Shown here in pieces: positions 32,790-45,689 of a DNA stretch of 64,000 nucleotides. Every line of letters begins with the position of its first letter. The first letter of the stretch is position 1. Source of the stretch: Costus lasius (Eukaryota; Streptophyta; Magnoliopsida; Zingiberales; Costaceae). The DNA lies in NCBI GenBank assembly GCA_027563935.2, contig CM050454.1, positions 7,964,001 to 8,028,000 on the forward strand, given 5' to 3'. A program made the position numbers and the translations under genes. The notes beneath the pieces are model-generated. The model was given only the letters and a program-made list of their open reading frames with translations, was not told where the DNA came from and made no database searches.

Positions 32790-32794
32790 GGTTC

Positions 32795-33540
32795 AGAGGC
32801 GATACAAACCTTCACCTCCCGGAAAGTCGACTGATACCGATATCACCACTCCCATTTCGAGTTGTCCTAGATAGACGACTTGTCCTGGAGAGCAGATTAC
32901 TAAGGGTAAGGCTTTCCTTGAACAGCCTTTGATGAATCTTCGATAGAAGTTCACCATACCGAGAAAAACTCCATACTCGTTTTAATTTGAGGGGGCGCGC
33001 CATTTCGCCATGGCTTGGACCTTTACCTTTCTCATGCGCACTTGTCCGTGGTCCATTCCCAGACCAAGGGAAGGAATCTCATCCACCACAAATGAGAATT
33101 TCTCCAACTCCAAGTAGAGTTGGTTTTTCCCTCAACACCAGCATTAGATGGTTTAGATGTTCCTCAACGCTTGAGGAGGAAACCACGATATCGTCCAAAT
33201 ACATAACTACATAGTCATCTAAGAAAAGGGGTCCACACTTATTCCTTGGATGACAAAATGTAGAAGGGCTTTAATAGTTCAAAGGGCATCACTTTGAACT
33301 TAAGGACTTATATTGGGTTACCTATATGGTTTTCTATTTGTTGCTCTTAGCAAAACGAATTTGCCAATTAACCCGCTCTCAGGTCTGGCATAGAGAAAAC
33401 CTATGCTTCCCGAATCAATCTCTTAGATCTGAATAAGTAGTAAAAGATAACAGTCTCACACCGTTATCTTATTCAAGGTTCTATAGTCTACCCAGAACCT
33501 TAGCGACCCGTCCTTCTTCTTTTAGAAGAGAATCGGGGCT
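32795..33540 (-). pseudogene. gypsy RT remnant upstream of the solo LTR
   Basis: Read on the minus strand, it starts with the RT region KKKDGSLRF near 33510, continues to YLDDIV near 33190-33207 and to the RT thumb, and ends at IASEP next to the target duplication. Frameshifts and stops are present. It is cut at 33540, where the third unit begins. Confidence 0.75.
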
Positions 33541-34137
33541 CTAGAAAGACGATGAGAGAAGGTACCCAATTAAATCCGAAAATCAAATTGAAAACGGAAG
33601 AGAGAAATTACCTCAACTAAAAATCAAATCCAATCCTCGGATCCATTTTTTGTTTATGCACACGTCAATTTTCTGGATCCACATCGGAATTTTGTTAATG
33701 CCCACATCTGATCCGGCGTCCGTGTTCACGTCAAAGGGAAGGAATTGGGCATTTTCTTATAGCGAGCGTGCCTGCTAAGTTCCCTTCCCCGACAAACACT
33801 CACTCATTCTTCCTTCCGTCTGACGAGCGTGAGTCACACCACTTGGGCTCACCGTCTGGACAAGGTCGTTGACTAGAGCTTGTTGAGACCGCACGAAAGG
33901 GAAGAGGTGATGGGGATGAGGAAAGGGAAGTGGCGGAAGGACCTCTGACGATCATAGCATTCCGAACTACCCCACCGGAACGTGTTGGACAAAGGGATGC
34001 CTCTTACCCTTGGTGGAGATTCCCACACTGAGTTTGAGACGTGAGGGAGACAAGGAAGGCAATAAGAAAGGGGGCGAAGTCTTCAGTTCGTTTTGTAATT
34101 CGTTGTTAGCCGCCTAGTTCCTCTACTTCGTTCCCTG
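33541..34137. repeat. Unrecognised leader module, unit 3 (5' end missing)
   Basis: Collinear with about 8307-8904. The junction with the gypsy remnant lies at the shared bases ctagaaagacgatgag. Confidence 0.65.
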
Positions 34138-34431
34138 TGTTGGCAGCATCACGGCAGAAGCACAGTGACGAGAGAGAGCACACACAGAGAAGAGACAGAG
34201 AGACAACGTTATCACTTATATTAAATTGCTGCTGTAAAATAAAACAAATAAAGTACACATATTTATAGGAAAAAAATTAGCTAGTCTACGTGCTAAAAAT
34301 AAAAACCACTAACCCTCAATACACGACACATACACACAACTCCGTCAACTCACGAGACCACTAAACCTTAACCCTCACATAACACACACACACGACACAA
34401 TGTCGTGTTTACATATTTGCTATTTTTAACA
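34138..34431 (-). repeat. 3' LTR of minus-strand copia element B3
   Basis: Same 294-295-bp LTR as 8905-9199, with the same purine tract alongside. Confidence 0.8.
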
Positions 34432-34501
34432 CGCCCCCTTAAACACGACTCTAACACTTTAACTTGACACTATCCAACACTAAGCATATATCACAGGAAT
34501 A

Positions 34502-35851
34502 TTAACTAATGCCTTTACACTGCTGGTATCTCCTTCCCACGACCTTTGCTTTATGCCTTTTCTTATTTCTTCTACTATATACCCTTTTACCTTTTGTATT
34601 AGCATGCTCTTCTATTTCTTCGTTGATGATCCTTCTGAATTGATCATCTTCATTAACTTCAACAAAGTTAATAGGCTCTACATCTACAAAGTGACATATA
34701 AAGATACTATCTCCAACATATAAGTCTTCTATGTCTGTTATGTGGGACTGTATTAAGCTCTCTCCCATCTCCCAAGATACTCTACTTGATGCTCCTCGGT
34801 CAGTAACCTCTGCCTGCGGCACTGTATCTAGCATAAAATCATCATCAACCTTAGTGTCTCCCTATAGCCTCTGTCTTGAACTCTATCCAATCTCCCAAAA
34901 TGTAGTTTGAGACATAATTTCATATTCGTTAATGCTAGTCTTTTGATTTCCCTTTTCTTGTTCTTCATCTTTGCTTTGCTCATGCTCATTATCCACATTT
35001 ATCTTAACACAAACTCTTTCTCATTCTTCATAGTCATCTAGGCATGCTTCCAAGCATGTAACTATAACTTCCTCTTGTACATCCATCTTTAGAGAGTCTT
35101 CAAATGTGGTAATATCATTGTCATTCTCATCATCAAAATCTATAAACCTTAATTTATCTCCATACATGTCAATGTAGCATGGATCTACTTCCAATGTAGA
35201 GCTCTTATATGCCATTAAAAGCTTACAATCTAGTTCTTCATCTTTCTTCTATTGATCCTCATTGCTTTCTTCTTGTGATAGATAAACCCTTTCATTTCGA
35301 GCACAATTACATTCCCTAGCATGGTGCCCAAAATTATGACAATTATAACATTTAATATTTGACATGTCATAGCTTATCTGAGTTTGATTAAGTCTATTTT
35401 GAGCTCCTCCTCTTGTTGATTGTGAAGTATCATCATCTTTGTCTTGTATACTTCTTCCTCTTTGAGCTCTTCCTCTTCTTGATGCAAAATGAGAAGTATC
35501 ATTTTGTTCTTGAACACTTCTTTTCTTTCTGGTGTCTTTTAGACTTAATCTTGATTGTAGAACCACATCCAAAGGTTCTTTTCTTCTTCTATTTAACTTC
35601 TCCTCGTGGGCTTCTAAGGAGCCTGATAAATCTTCTAAGGATATTTCTTCCAAGTCCTTTGATTCTTCTGTGGTTGTGACAATATATCAAATTTCTCAGT
35701 AAGAGATCTAAGAATCTTCTCAATTACCTTAATTTCATGTACTTATTCACCAAGTCTTCTCATCTGATTTGCAATCGTTGTAACCCTTGAGATATAATCT
35801 GATATCTTGTCAGATTCTTCAATATAGAGAGCTTCAAACTCTCCTCTCAAG
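34502..35851 (-). pseudogene. Copia gag with internally deleted pol, B3
   Basis: Same layout and frame as B1. The two stops near 35249 and 34880 are shared with B1 and B4. An additional stop near 35018 is its own. The zinc knuckle reads GHHAREC. Confidence 0.8.
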
Positions 35852-36222
35852 ATACCTCATGCCAAAAATTATATTTAATTATCAAAGATGCGCAAATATG
35901 CAAAATAGAAATTTAGTAGATTTGAATCTTTTAAGATAGATGCGGAACAACAGATGCAGATGATCAAATTAAGGAGATTAACAGATCAGATATAATCACG
36001 CATGCACATCTCATTTAAGATGCGAATCTAATGAAGATAAATTGATTTGGGAATAAAACAGATGATTACCAGATGCAATGAGCGAGCAAAAGAACTAAAA
36101 TTAGATGCAAATCTAATTACGCTAATTAAGATGCAAAGAGCGAGACTTAATAAGAAAATGCGAGACTTGGATCTAATTAAAACTAATTAGAATTAGGAGA
36201 TACAATAACGATTAGCAAAGTT
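35852..36222. repeat. AGATGC module, unit 3
   Basis: Collinear with 10620-10990. Confidence 0.55.
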
Positions 36223-36557
36223 AGGGCCTGTTTGGCCCCGCTGTTAATAGCTTTATAGATGTTTGATAAATAACTTTTTAACTGCTGTCAAATTTTAAAA
36301 TAATAAATAAATAAATTATTTAAATTATTTAAATTATTTAAATTACTTAAAATAATTATATATATTCTTTTTTATTATTAAAATTTTATATTATTTAAAA
36401 TAATTAAAATCATGCAAAGAAAAGCAGAAGCAGCTAAAGCATCAAATTGTAGTTTTCCCAGATCCTGCTCTTTTGCTGCTTATGTTTTTCATTACTAAAG
36501 ATATTTCTGATAGCTTTCTGCTTAAAAGTAGCTTCAAAGTGGGGCTAAATAGGCCCT
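36223..36557. mobile_element. MITE, unit 3
   Basis: Same element and same site as 10991-11324, with small internal differences in the AT-rich core. Confidence 0.7.
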
Positions 36558-37125
36558 TGATTTATAGGATTAGAAAAATGGTTTGCCTAAATTTGTTGGA
36601 TCTAATCGTGCAATTAATAAAAAGAAAGAAAAGAGATTAGGGTTAGAAAAAACTAGAGGCGATCCTCAAGGATCTTTCTTTAGACAAATTTCTGTCCCTC
36701 ACGTGGGATTTGACTGATTTTTTGCCTTGAAGATTCAACCAGGATTCTACTATTGTCGACGCATCGGTGTAGCAGTTGTTACAAGGATACTTTTAGCTGA
36801 CAACGTAAAACGAGAAAGAGAGCGTGAGAGAGAAGAGAAGCTTGTCAACGTGTATTCCAACTTCTGTATGCCTCTCCTTATATAGGAGAAGCATGCAACG
36901 GCTAGGAAGCCAAGTTAAGCAAGTCTAATTTAGACGTATCTTATTTGGATGTATTTAATAATAGCATTAATTAATTAATATACATTAAATAATAAAATAA
37001 TTAAGATGTCTTACTTAGGCTATTATTAATATTAAATAATTATGGGCAAAATGGAAGAGTTATAATTAATTACCCAAGTAAAATAATAGATGAATTTTGG
37101 GTTTTTTCTATTAAAAGACTAACAG
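36558..37125. repeat. TATA-palindrome module, unit 3
   Basis: Collinear with 11325-11872. No coding signal. Confidence 0.4.
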
Positions 37126-37303
37126 AAGCACTAGAAGTTCAGCTCCGCCATGGGAGAAGACCTCATCAAACAAGACTTCTGCCGCCAAAGAAACCACTAG
37201 ATCATCTTGAAATAGTTTGTGTCAAAGGAATCAGCAATGCAGAGATCCATAATGATGCGCTTAAACTGTTGTCTACGCTTGTGGAGTTATGGTGATAACA
37301 TAA
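37126..37303 (+). pseudogene. F-box/FBD exon 2-3 relic R4
   Basis: Same relic as R1 but without its extra base, so the exon 3 frame (DHLEIVCVKGISNAEIHNDAL) is open to the stop near 37293. Confidence 0.7.
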
Positions 37304-37768
37304 ACTTACACTTTCTTCAACAATATTCTACTTGTGCTCATTTTGTCACCTTCATTGATCTATTGCCTAATTTGTTACTTGGACTGCAATAACAAAAAGG
37401 TACATTTTTATCATTATGTAGTAGCCACTACACCAAGCGGAAAGTAATGCAAAGTAAAAGCTACTCGAAAAGCTTCACAAATAGAGCTTTAGACAAACAA
37501 GGTAATTTCCTAAGTAAAGAGTGATGTCGTAACCTTCTCTATCTCAATAACTTTAATTGAAGATATAGCAAGCTTAAATATACTGAGCATAGGTTCAATG
37601 AAGAGCACTAAGAATCACCATACAAGGGAGATATATGGATGTTTGCCGAGTGATGAGAGGGTATAAATAATTGAACTTTTAGTTTTAAATTTAAATATCA
37701 TATTAAGATTAAAAAATCGTTATCTATGAGCTAAATGCTCTATTTGACTTAAGCTAGTACATTGGATC
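37304..37768. other. F-box relic 3' flank
   Basis: Collinear with 12054-12520. It ends at ggatcatgctaggtgtcat, which supplies the start codon of the next gene. Confidence 0.5.
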
Positions 37769-38979
37769 ATGCTAGGTGTCATCACCCGCCGCGACGCCGC
37801 CTGCCCTCTGCTTCGCTTCCATCTCCACGTCGGTTGGATATTCGATAACCGGGCAGACCTGGTTAGCGACTGGATCAGTTACGCTAAAACCCACGACGTG
37901 CGAGACATGTCGGTGCACATCTTCTGTACGAGTAATCCTCCTCCGCTGTCCACTTTCTTCGACCTGCCATCCATCGAGGCACTGGATCTGCAGCACAACA
38001 GTAGTCCCTGCATGTTTCCCCAACACATTGTGGCATGCAAGCTTAAGGCGCTGACCCTGGACGTTCCTTGCGCATCCCCGGCCATCGACAAGTTTCTGGC
38101 GGCGCTCCTCCATTCGTGTCCCGACCTGCAAGAGTTGACTCTATATCGCGGACCGTTTAATCAAGTGGTAGAGATCACTGCTCCCAATCTCCGTCGACTA
38201 TCTATCATAGATGGTGAATATTGGTGCTACAAAGATCCCTATCAGTTTAAAATTACTTGTCCTAGGCTTGAACACTTGAATTTATCAGCTAGCTGGGTGC
38301 ATCTAAAGCGATTTCAAGGCAAAATACCTTCTCTACAAGAAGCCTCCATGGATTTGTCTTACATTAGGCCGAAGAGCACTAAGCAATTTCCGCAGATATT
38401 TATGAGCTTGCGCAGTGTGACAAAGTTGACCCTTCGCCTTAAGCCAGGCATCGAGGTGAAGGTAATCTATATACACATGCTCTTCTTCTCCTTCCCCTTC
38501 TCTATTACTATATTTTTGTTAGATGAATGAATAAATGAATGAATGAATTACATGAAATTCTTGAATGTTTCAGGCCAATCCTTGGAGCCTCCTCAAACAC
38601 ATGACCTGCTTTCCTATCTTCCACAAATTGAAGCACTTAAAGTTCAGTGCGGATATTAGTGAAGATTACATCAAACAAGTCCTCCTTTGTTTTTTCATGC
38701 GTGCCCCAAATCTGTCATCGCTTGATATAATCCATGAGGAAGAGGTTTGTAATCACTTAAATTGCTAATCTAATGTCTCAAATTCTTTTGCTATAATTCG
38801 TTTTCTTTTTCTTTTTACTTGGCACAAAGGAATCAACGCTATTTGCTTCAAAGGCCGGCAAGCAGCAACTGAGAATTCCGGCATCGTTGAAAGCGTCAGA
38901 TCATCTGAAGATAGTTTCAGTCAAAGAAATGCTATCTGAGCATGTGGATGAATGGGACAGAGTAGTGGTGATCACATAA
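37769..38979 (+). CDS. F-box-less LRR/FBD gene A4 (chimeric start)
   Basis: Exon 1 is 37769-38461, exon 2 38574-38744 and exon 3 38830-38979 (stop TAA). The introns have GT...AG ends and the joins keep frame, giving about 337 residues. The first four codons come from the flanking repeat. Homology to the intact F-box gene starts at TCAT (37779) and enters at ITRRDAACPLL, so the F-box is missing. The LRR region (ALTLDVPCASPAIDKFL) and an FBD-like C-terminus remain, with about 12 residues deleted in exon 3 relative to the gene at 51448. There is no sign of a proper promoter. It is open by chance or retained; without the F-box it cannot bind SKP1 in the usual way. It may equally be a pseudogene. 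Confidence 0.55.
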
Positions 38980-39600
38980 ATCTAGTCCTTATAATTAAAT
39001 TCAAGGCATATGATCCATCTATATTTTACTGACTATTGACGAGTGATGAACGTTCTTTTGCTGTTTTTTTTTTAAGTTGAAGTCTTTATAGAACAAATTT
39101 TAAGAAGATACGATCCACTCATCAAGTATGTGATTATATAAATATTAAACTTATTAAACTTTTTTTATTTGATATGATAAATCAAAATCATAAGCCTCTC
39201 TAACTTTATAATAGATGAAGCTTATGAAGAGAAATAAGAGCAAATACTGTAAATATATAAAATGCTCCTACATTAGGATTTTGCGTTTTAAAATAAACAC
39301 ATAATATTGATTTAGATGACAAACATAATATACGACGATCTTTGCCTTTTGTCACTTTCCAGCTCGTTCGCGGCTATAGTGGCAAGGGTCGCAGAGAGGA
39401 GGAAAACTAAGGCCTTGGTAGAGAGGTATGTGGTGAGAAGGAAAAACAACATGTGAAACTTTGAGATCTGCGCATATTTACTTTGCAATTCTCAACACTA
39501 ATGACAGGGATCCCGCTTAACTAAAAAAATGGTCAAAGCTGGGCACCTAGCCGAGAATTTCTAACCTAGATGCCTTAATCGGCCGCCCACGAATCTCAAA
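38980..39600. other. 3' flank of A4, no gene
   Basis: AT-rich to 39340, then a moderately GC-rich stretch of unknown origin. Collinear with 62624-63243. Confidence 0.5.
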
Positions 39601-39995
39601 GCTAGTTGGTTGCTGCCCACGACCCATCATACTTCATGTTCGTGAGTTCAGCTATTAATGTACTAGCAAGAGATTTATTCGTAGAACGAAAATGTTCTTC
39701 CACAAGCTTAAGATACTCTTTAGCCGTTTCAGTTTGTGGAATGGTAGTCTTAATGTTATTAGCGATTGTCATTCGCATAAAGCTAAGACATGTGCTTTAT
39801 AGTTTTACTTTTCTTTCTCATTGCTCCTATCAGTAATGACAGTAGGCTTTTCTTCTAATAGTGCTAAGTCAAAATCCAAAACACCTAAGTGGAAATTGAC
39901 TTTCGCACCATTCAGAAAAGTTCAAACCATTAAATACGGTAACAGAAAAAGCATGCGAATGAAGAGAAATAGTTGCACAAATATACAATGCTTAA
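39601..39995 (-). pseudogene. Ty1/copia gag relic, copy 1
   Basis: Read on the minus strand: FNGLNFSEWCE, then after a one-base shift VNFHLGVLDFDLALLEEKP, then TIANNIKTTIPQTETAKEYL and FRSTNKSLASTLIAELT. This is a typical copia gag N-terminal region. The start codon is lost. Duplicated at 63244-63640. Confidence 0.75.
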
Positions 39996-40426
39996 TCAAT
40001 TATGAATTCAAATATTTATAATATTAAAATATATTATAGGTTTCCTTTGGGTAAACACAACAATATATATTGTCATTATTAAATAGTTTGAAACTTTTGA
40101 ATAATCACATAAATATTGTCAAATATAATTAGCATCTTTGGATACATAATTATTTTTAATAATTAATCATTAATTATTTTTAATTATATTTATTAGTCAC
40201 ATAATATTGATATACCTTTGGGTAAAATCCAAATTCACACTAATAAATATAATTTATGCAATAATGGTTTATATAATTAAATCAAAACATATTGTTTTAA
40301 TAATAAATGACCACGTTGGTGATTAACATTTATTATTAAAATAAATAAATTATTTAGTTTGTCACTTTGGTGACTAGCAAACTACTAACCTTCTAATTCA
40401 CTCACTATATGTGAAGGAAAATATAA
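39996..40426 (-). repeat. Copia leader/LTR inner part
   Basis: Very AT-rich sequence upstream of the gag relic on the minus strand. It is interrupted at 40426 by a piece of copia-1 and probably continues at 41460. No primer site was found. Confidence 0.5.
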
Positions 40427-41459
40427 AGAATAAAGAGGGTTTTGTCACCGGAAGTAGAAAGAAGCCATTGGAAAACACTACAATAGAATTCCAACAATGG
40501 AAGCGATGCAACAATTTGGTAAAGGCATGGCTTCTCAACTCTATTGCTCAAGATATTCCAACAAGTATAATATATTAAGATGATGCCCATGATATTTGGA
40601 TTGATCTAAAAGACCGTTTTGGCCGGACAAATAGCGTCCACCTCTTTCACATAGAAGAAGCTATACATGATTGTAAACAAGGGAGCATGACTGTAAGTGC
40701 CTACTACGCCAAGCTCAAGGGTCTTTGGGATGAACGAGATTCACTATACAATATAACTAGTTGTACCTGTGAAGGGATGAAAGATATCTTTCAATTTCAA
40801 CAAACCCAGAAAACCATGAAATTCCTTATAGGACTCAACGACATATATACAGGATTTAGAGGACAAATACTCCTCATGGAACCACTTCCCATGGTAAACA
40901 AAGCTTATTCCCTAATACTCTAGGATGAGAAGCAGCGGGGTACATCAAACACCAATGAACCAATCAATGGTGAGACATCTGCATTTGTGGTCAGGAACAA
41001 TATGAGAAAATCTGGAAAGAACTACATGTCAAAGAACTCCTATTTGAGGTGTGGGAAGTGTGACAGGGTCGGCCACACTTTAGATACATGCAGAGCTCAT
41101 CTCAAATGCAACTATTGTGGACTGCATGGGCACACAACAAAGATATGTAGAAAATTACAGAAAACAAATATTGTAGGCAACAACAATCCAGATCGACGAG
41201 AACATAGAAATTTCTCAACTAAAGTCAATCATGTGGACACAAGAAAGACCTTAAGTCTCACTGCAGAACAATATGGAAATCTCATGGCACTTCTTGTCAG
41301 TTGCAACACCAACACCATCAATGAAACTGCACTAGATGCAAACAATTTTGCAGATATAATTTCTTGTGCTTCAATTGCTAAAGGGAAATCAAATTGGATA
41401 TTAGATACAGGTGCCACAGATCACATGGTCCACTCGGCTAGTCTATTAAACACAAAATC
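40427..41459 (+). pseudogene. copia-1 gag/protease fragment (second copy)
   Basis: Collinear with about 277-1308 of copia-1 with few differences. It includes the same in-frame stop (40576, cf. 421), both zinc knuckles and DTGA. It has one extra stop at 40921. Neither end coincides with an element end. Confidence 0.9.
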
Positions 41460-41939
41460 ATATGGGTCGTGACATGCTCAATAACAACCGTTATGACCTC
41501 CCAGCTACGGCAAGGTGTTAGGTTGTATCAAAGCAAGTCCCTAATCATATAGAATGATCAATGACCTCAAGTCAAGGGATCAATGCATCTCCTGTCACTT
41601 ATGAGGATAACTCATGATACCAAGTCATAGCCTCATAGCGGGTCTATCCAGTATATCCCCAATGATATACCCATGTGTCTGCGTTAGCACCTCGTGCCTA
41701 ACCAGCCCACATACCAGTCTCACAAGTACCATAGTTGTCCCATATCCACTAAGGTACATCGACTGGGGATTATAATTCGAGCACAGATCCAATTTGTCTC
41801 CAGGGACATTATCATGTAAGTACACAATCGCAGGTGTAGTCAAACAATGATAACGACAATGCCAGAATGATATATAAATATCAGTGTCAAGTAGTACATA
41901 AGTTAACCAAAACTAGGTCCTAGGGCATATACACCAACA
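41460..41939 (-). repeat. Outer end of a copia LTR
   Basis: On the minus strand it begins TGTTGGTGTATATGCCCTAGG, which resembles the LTR start of Angela/Tork-type copia elements. It is probably the outer part of the LTR whose inner part is at 39996-40426. Confidence 0.65.
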
Positions 41940-42181
41940 AATATATCGTATAATATGATTGTATTATGGTATAACATGTTCAACTAAATATATCGTATAA
42001 CACATACGCATTTTCGCATAATACCTATATCATATAACACTAATGTATTATCGTGTAATACCAATATTGTATAACACTTACGATATAGTATAACAGGCAC
42101 GCTTTAAAATGTGCGTTGGGCAAATGCGTGTATCCTATTATGATCGTTGCAATAGGGCACCCTTCCTCAAAAAATTTTCCT
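41940..42181. mobile_element. MULE-type foldback element, right half only
   Basis: Collinear with 5174-5415 and followed by the same TACAAATAG (42182-42190). The left arm is missing. Confidence 0.85.
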
Positions 42182-42190
42182 TACAAATAG

Positions 42191-42916
42191 GGATAAATTT
42201 AGCCTTATTAATATGATTATGATTGGTTCTCATAATTATTTTACCAAAACGTAAAAAAAAAATAAATAATGAGAGTCAATTCTGGGATTGATAACTACAA
42301 AAGTAAGAATTCACAAATTTTGGTTGGTTTGGTATCTAAAAGGTTCGTAAAGGACACTCCATGTTTGCTACTGGAATTGAAGAGAAATAATATAAAAGGC
42401 TTTTTACAAATTTATAGAATAAAAAACAAAATAATTTTGAAAATAAATAAATTTCAAATTTTATAAACATTTATTAATATTTAGTTATTTTATAGGTAAT
42501 TAAGTAATAAAGAAGTCGCTGCTTTATGAAATTTTATATTACTATAAAAAGTTTTTATTTAGAAAAGAAAGAAACTGATTAAATTAAATTAAATTAGTGG
42601 CCAAATTATACGTTTTGACTAAATCTTTATTTAGGAAAGAAAGAATTCCTCAATCATATTAAATTTATAAGTCTATGCTTGGTAAAGCCATGTTATTACT
42701 CATGTCCTATCATTGTTGTCATTAAAAGGAGGTGTTTGGTAGAATTACTATGTTCATATCGGGCTTTGGTATCGTATGAGTGATCGTAGTTTATGATTGA
42801 TTTAAATCGATGTTATAGGTTCAGAGATACATATCATACTTTGAGCTACAATAGAATCAAACAATATAGTAGAACCAAAAGTAAATTCCTATCTTGATGT
42901 ACTCATCATATTAACA
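42191..42916. other. AT-rich intergenic sequence, no gene
   Basis: Duplicate of 5425-6149. Confidence 0.6.
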
Positions 42917-43777
42917 ATTGAATCAGCCTAATCACTATTTGAGTAGCTAAATAATTTTGAATTTATTATTGATTTATACAAGATATCATGTTTTTTAGTA
43001 GCTTGTATATATTTGAAAATTCTGTTAGCTACACGCATATGTATTTGGCTTGGATGAGACATGAATCTTAATAATAGACTTGTTGCATATAAAATATCTA
43101 ATCTTGTAATAGTAAGATCAAATAGATTTTCAATAAGACTTATATTATGAGGCATTTGATTTTGTAGAACCATCTTCTTTACGTAGCTTTTTTTACTTTA
43201 GACTAATAAAATAGAGATAGACTTACCATTATTCATATTAAATTTCTTCCAAAAAATCTTATGTATACTATTCCAAGAGATAAAAAATTTGTCTTTCTAC
43301 TTAATTAACTTCAATTCCTATAAAATAATATAGTAAATTAAGATCACTCATTTCAAATGTCTTCATCATATCTTCTTTAAACTCCTTTATCATTTTCTCA
43401 TCATCACCTATGTAAATTAAATCATCCATATAAATAGAAATAATAAGAATATTATTACCTTAAGTTTTGATACAGAGTGTTGGTTCACTTTTGCTCCTCT
43501 TGAATCCATGACTGTTAAACTATATCATGCTCATGGTGCTTCTTTTAAGTCATATAATACCTTTTGTAATCTTAAGCCTTTATCATTATTACTTGGGTCT
43601 TTAAATCCGTGTGGCTGCTCCATATAATTTTTCTTCTAAATCTCTATTAAAAAAAAGCCTATTTAACATCTAATTGATAAATATTCGATTTCTTTTGTGT
43701 TGTAAGTGTAATAAGAAGTCATATTGTCTCGTGCTAAGCCACTGGAGCAAATGTTATTTCTGCCATGCTTGAATTAC
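42917..43777 (-). pseudogene. Ty1/copia RT-RNase H relic, copy 2
   Basis: Near-identical duplicate of 6150-7010, with the same degraded motifs including YMDD near 43420. Confidence 0.75.
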
Positions 43778-45000
43778 TTGTCCCAAGATTAACTATTTGC
43801 ACTTGACAATACGAGGGTATCTCAAGTAGCTCAAGGGTCATCTATCTTCTCGGAAAAGAAGAGAAAATGCAATGAATCTGAATGTAAAAGCTAATATTAG
43901 ATTCATTGTATTTTTTCTTTCTTTTCCTTATAGATTCTCTCATAAGAGAAGCATCCATTGTCTTTTGTTATTCACGGGATATGTGCAATAATCAATTTAA
44001 GCAAATCTATAAAATATAAAAAAAACCAAATAATTTTAAAAATAAACAAATTTGAAATTTTATTAATTTTTAGTTATTTTATATGTAATTAAGTGATAAA
44101 AGTCGCTGCTTTATGAAATTTCATATTACTATAAAAAGTTTTATTTAGGAAAGAAAGAAACTGAGTGCAGCGAGACTTGATATTATTTATACTAAATAGA
44201 ATTCCATACTAGATCTCATAGATATACTGCTATTTTCATTCACATACTAGATCTCATAAATATTAAACTTATTAAATTTTTTTATTTGATCTTCTAAATC
44301 AAAATCTAGAACACCCAAGTGAAATTAGACAAGTTCAAATCATATGCCTATCTACCTCTTTATAATAGATGAAGCTTACGAAGAGAAATAAGAGCAAATA
44401 CTTTAAATATATAAAACACTCGTACATTAGGGTTTTGAGTTTTAAAATAAACTCATAATATAGAGTGATGTAATAATGAACCACAATAATATATGCTAAA
44501 TATTTTCTAAATCACATAATTGGTAATTGAAATATATTTCAATTAGACATACTCATAATTTTTTAATGTAATATACATATTTAATCGAATGTATTAATAA
44601 ACGATTGTTATGTCCATGATTGTATAATAACTAATCAACAGTAAGGTGATTCTTAAATATTTTATAATCGAATATATTAATAATGAACCACAGCAATGCA
44701 GAGTAAAAGCTACTCGAAAAGCTTCACAAATAGAGCTTTAGACAAACAAGTTAATTTCCTAAGTAAAGAGTGATGCTGTAACCTTCTCTATCTCTATAAC
44801 TTTAATTGAAGATATAGCAAGCTTAAATAATTGAACTTTTAGTTTTAAATTTAAATATCATATTAAAATTATAAAATCGTTATCTATGAGCTAAATGCTT
44901 TATTTGACTTAAGCTAGTACATTGGATCATGCTAGGTGTCATGCCTTATTTTAACATAATATAAAAATTTTTAACAGAATGAATTTTTAAAACAAATTAT
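43778..45000. other. Rearranged F-box flanks without an F-box
   Basis: To 44163 it copies 7011-7400. Then a short piece of the F-box 5' region (gcagcgagacttgatatt) is followed by sequence like the 3' flank of A4 (44200-44460) and the relic 3' flank (44694-44960). Exon 1, present at 7526 in the sister copy, has been deleted here. Confidence 0.55.
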
Positions 45001-45689
45001 CAGTTCATTTTACTAGGTTCAACACGACCGACAGGAACGCACCCACATGCGCACTTCTTAGCCTACGTGAGGGGTTCTAACCTTCGTTCAGACCAGAAAG
45101 ACGATGAGAGAAGGTACCCAATTAAATTCGAAAATCAAATTGAAAACGGAAGAGAGAAATTACCTCAACCGAAAATCAAATCCAATCCTCGGATCCATTT
45201 TTTGTTTATGCACACGTCAATTTTCTGGATCCACACCGGAATTTTGTTAATGCCCACGTCTGATCCGGCGTCCGTGTTCATGTGAAAGGGAAGGAATTGG
45301 GCATTTTCTTATAGCGAGCGTGCCTGCTGAGTTCCCTTCCCCGACAAACACTCAATCATTCTTCCTTCCGTCTGACGAGCGTGAGTCACACCACTTGGGC
45401 TCACCGTCTGGACAAGGTCGTTGACTAGAGCTTGTTGAGACCGCACGAAAGGGAAGAGGTGACGAGGATGAGGAAAGGGAAGTGGCGGAAGGACCTCTGA
45501 CGATCATAGCATTCCGAACTACCACACCGGAACGTGTTGGACGAAGGGATGCCGCTTACCCTTGCTGGATATTCCCACACTGAGTTTGAGACGTGAGGGA
45601 GACAAGGAAGGCACTAAGAAAGGGGGCGAAGTCCTCAGTTCGTTTTGTAATTCATTGTTAGCCGCCCAGTTCCTCTACTTCGTTCCCTG
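45001..45689. repeat. Unrecognised leader module, unit 4
   Basis: Collinear with 8221-8904. Confidence 0.7.

Larger units (their letters stand above)
37779..40426. repeat. Segmental duplication S3, partner of 61423-64000
   Basis: F-box exon remnants, 3' flank and minus-strand copia gag/LTR match with a constant offset of about 23644 bases and very few differences, so this is a recent duplication. Confidence 0.85.
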
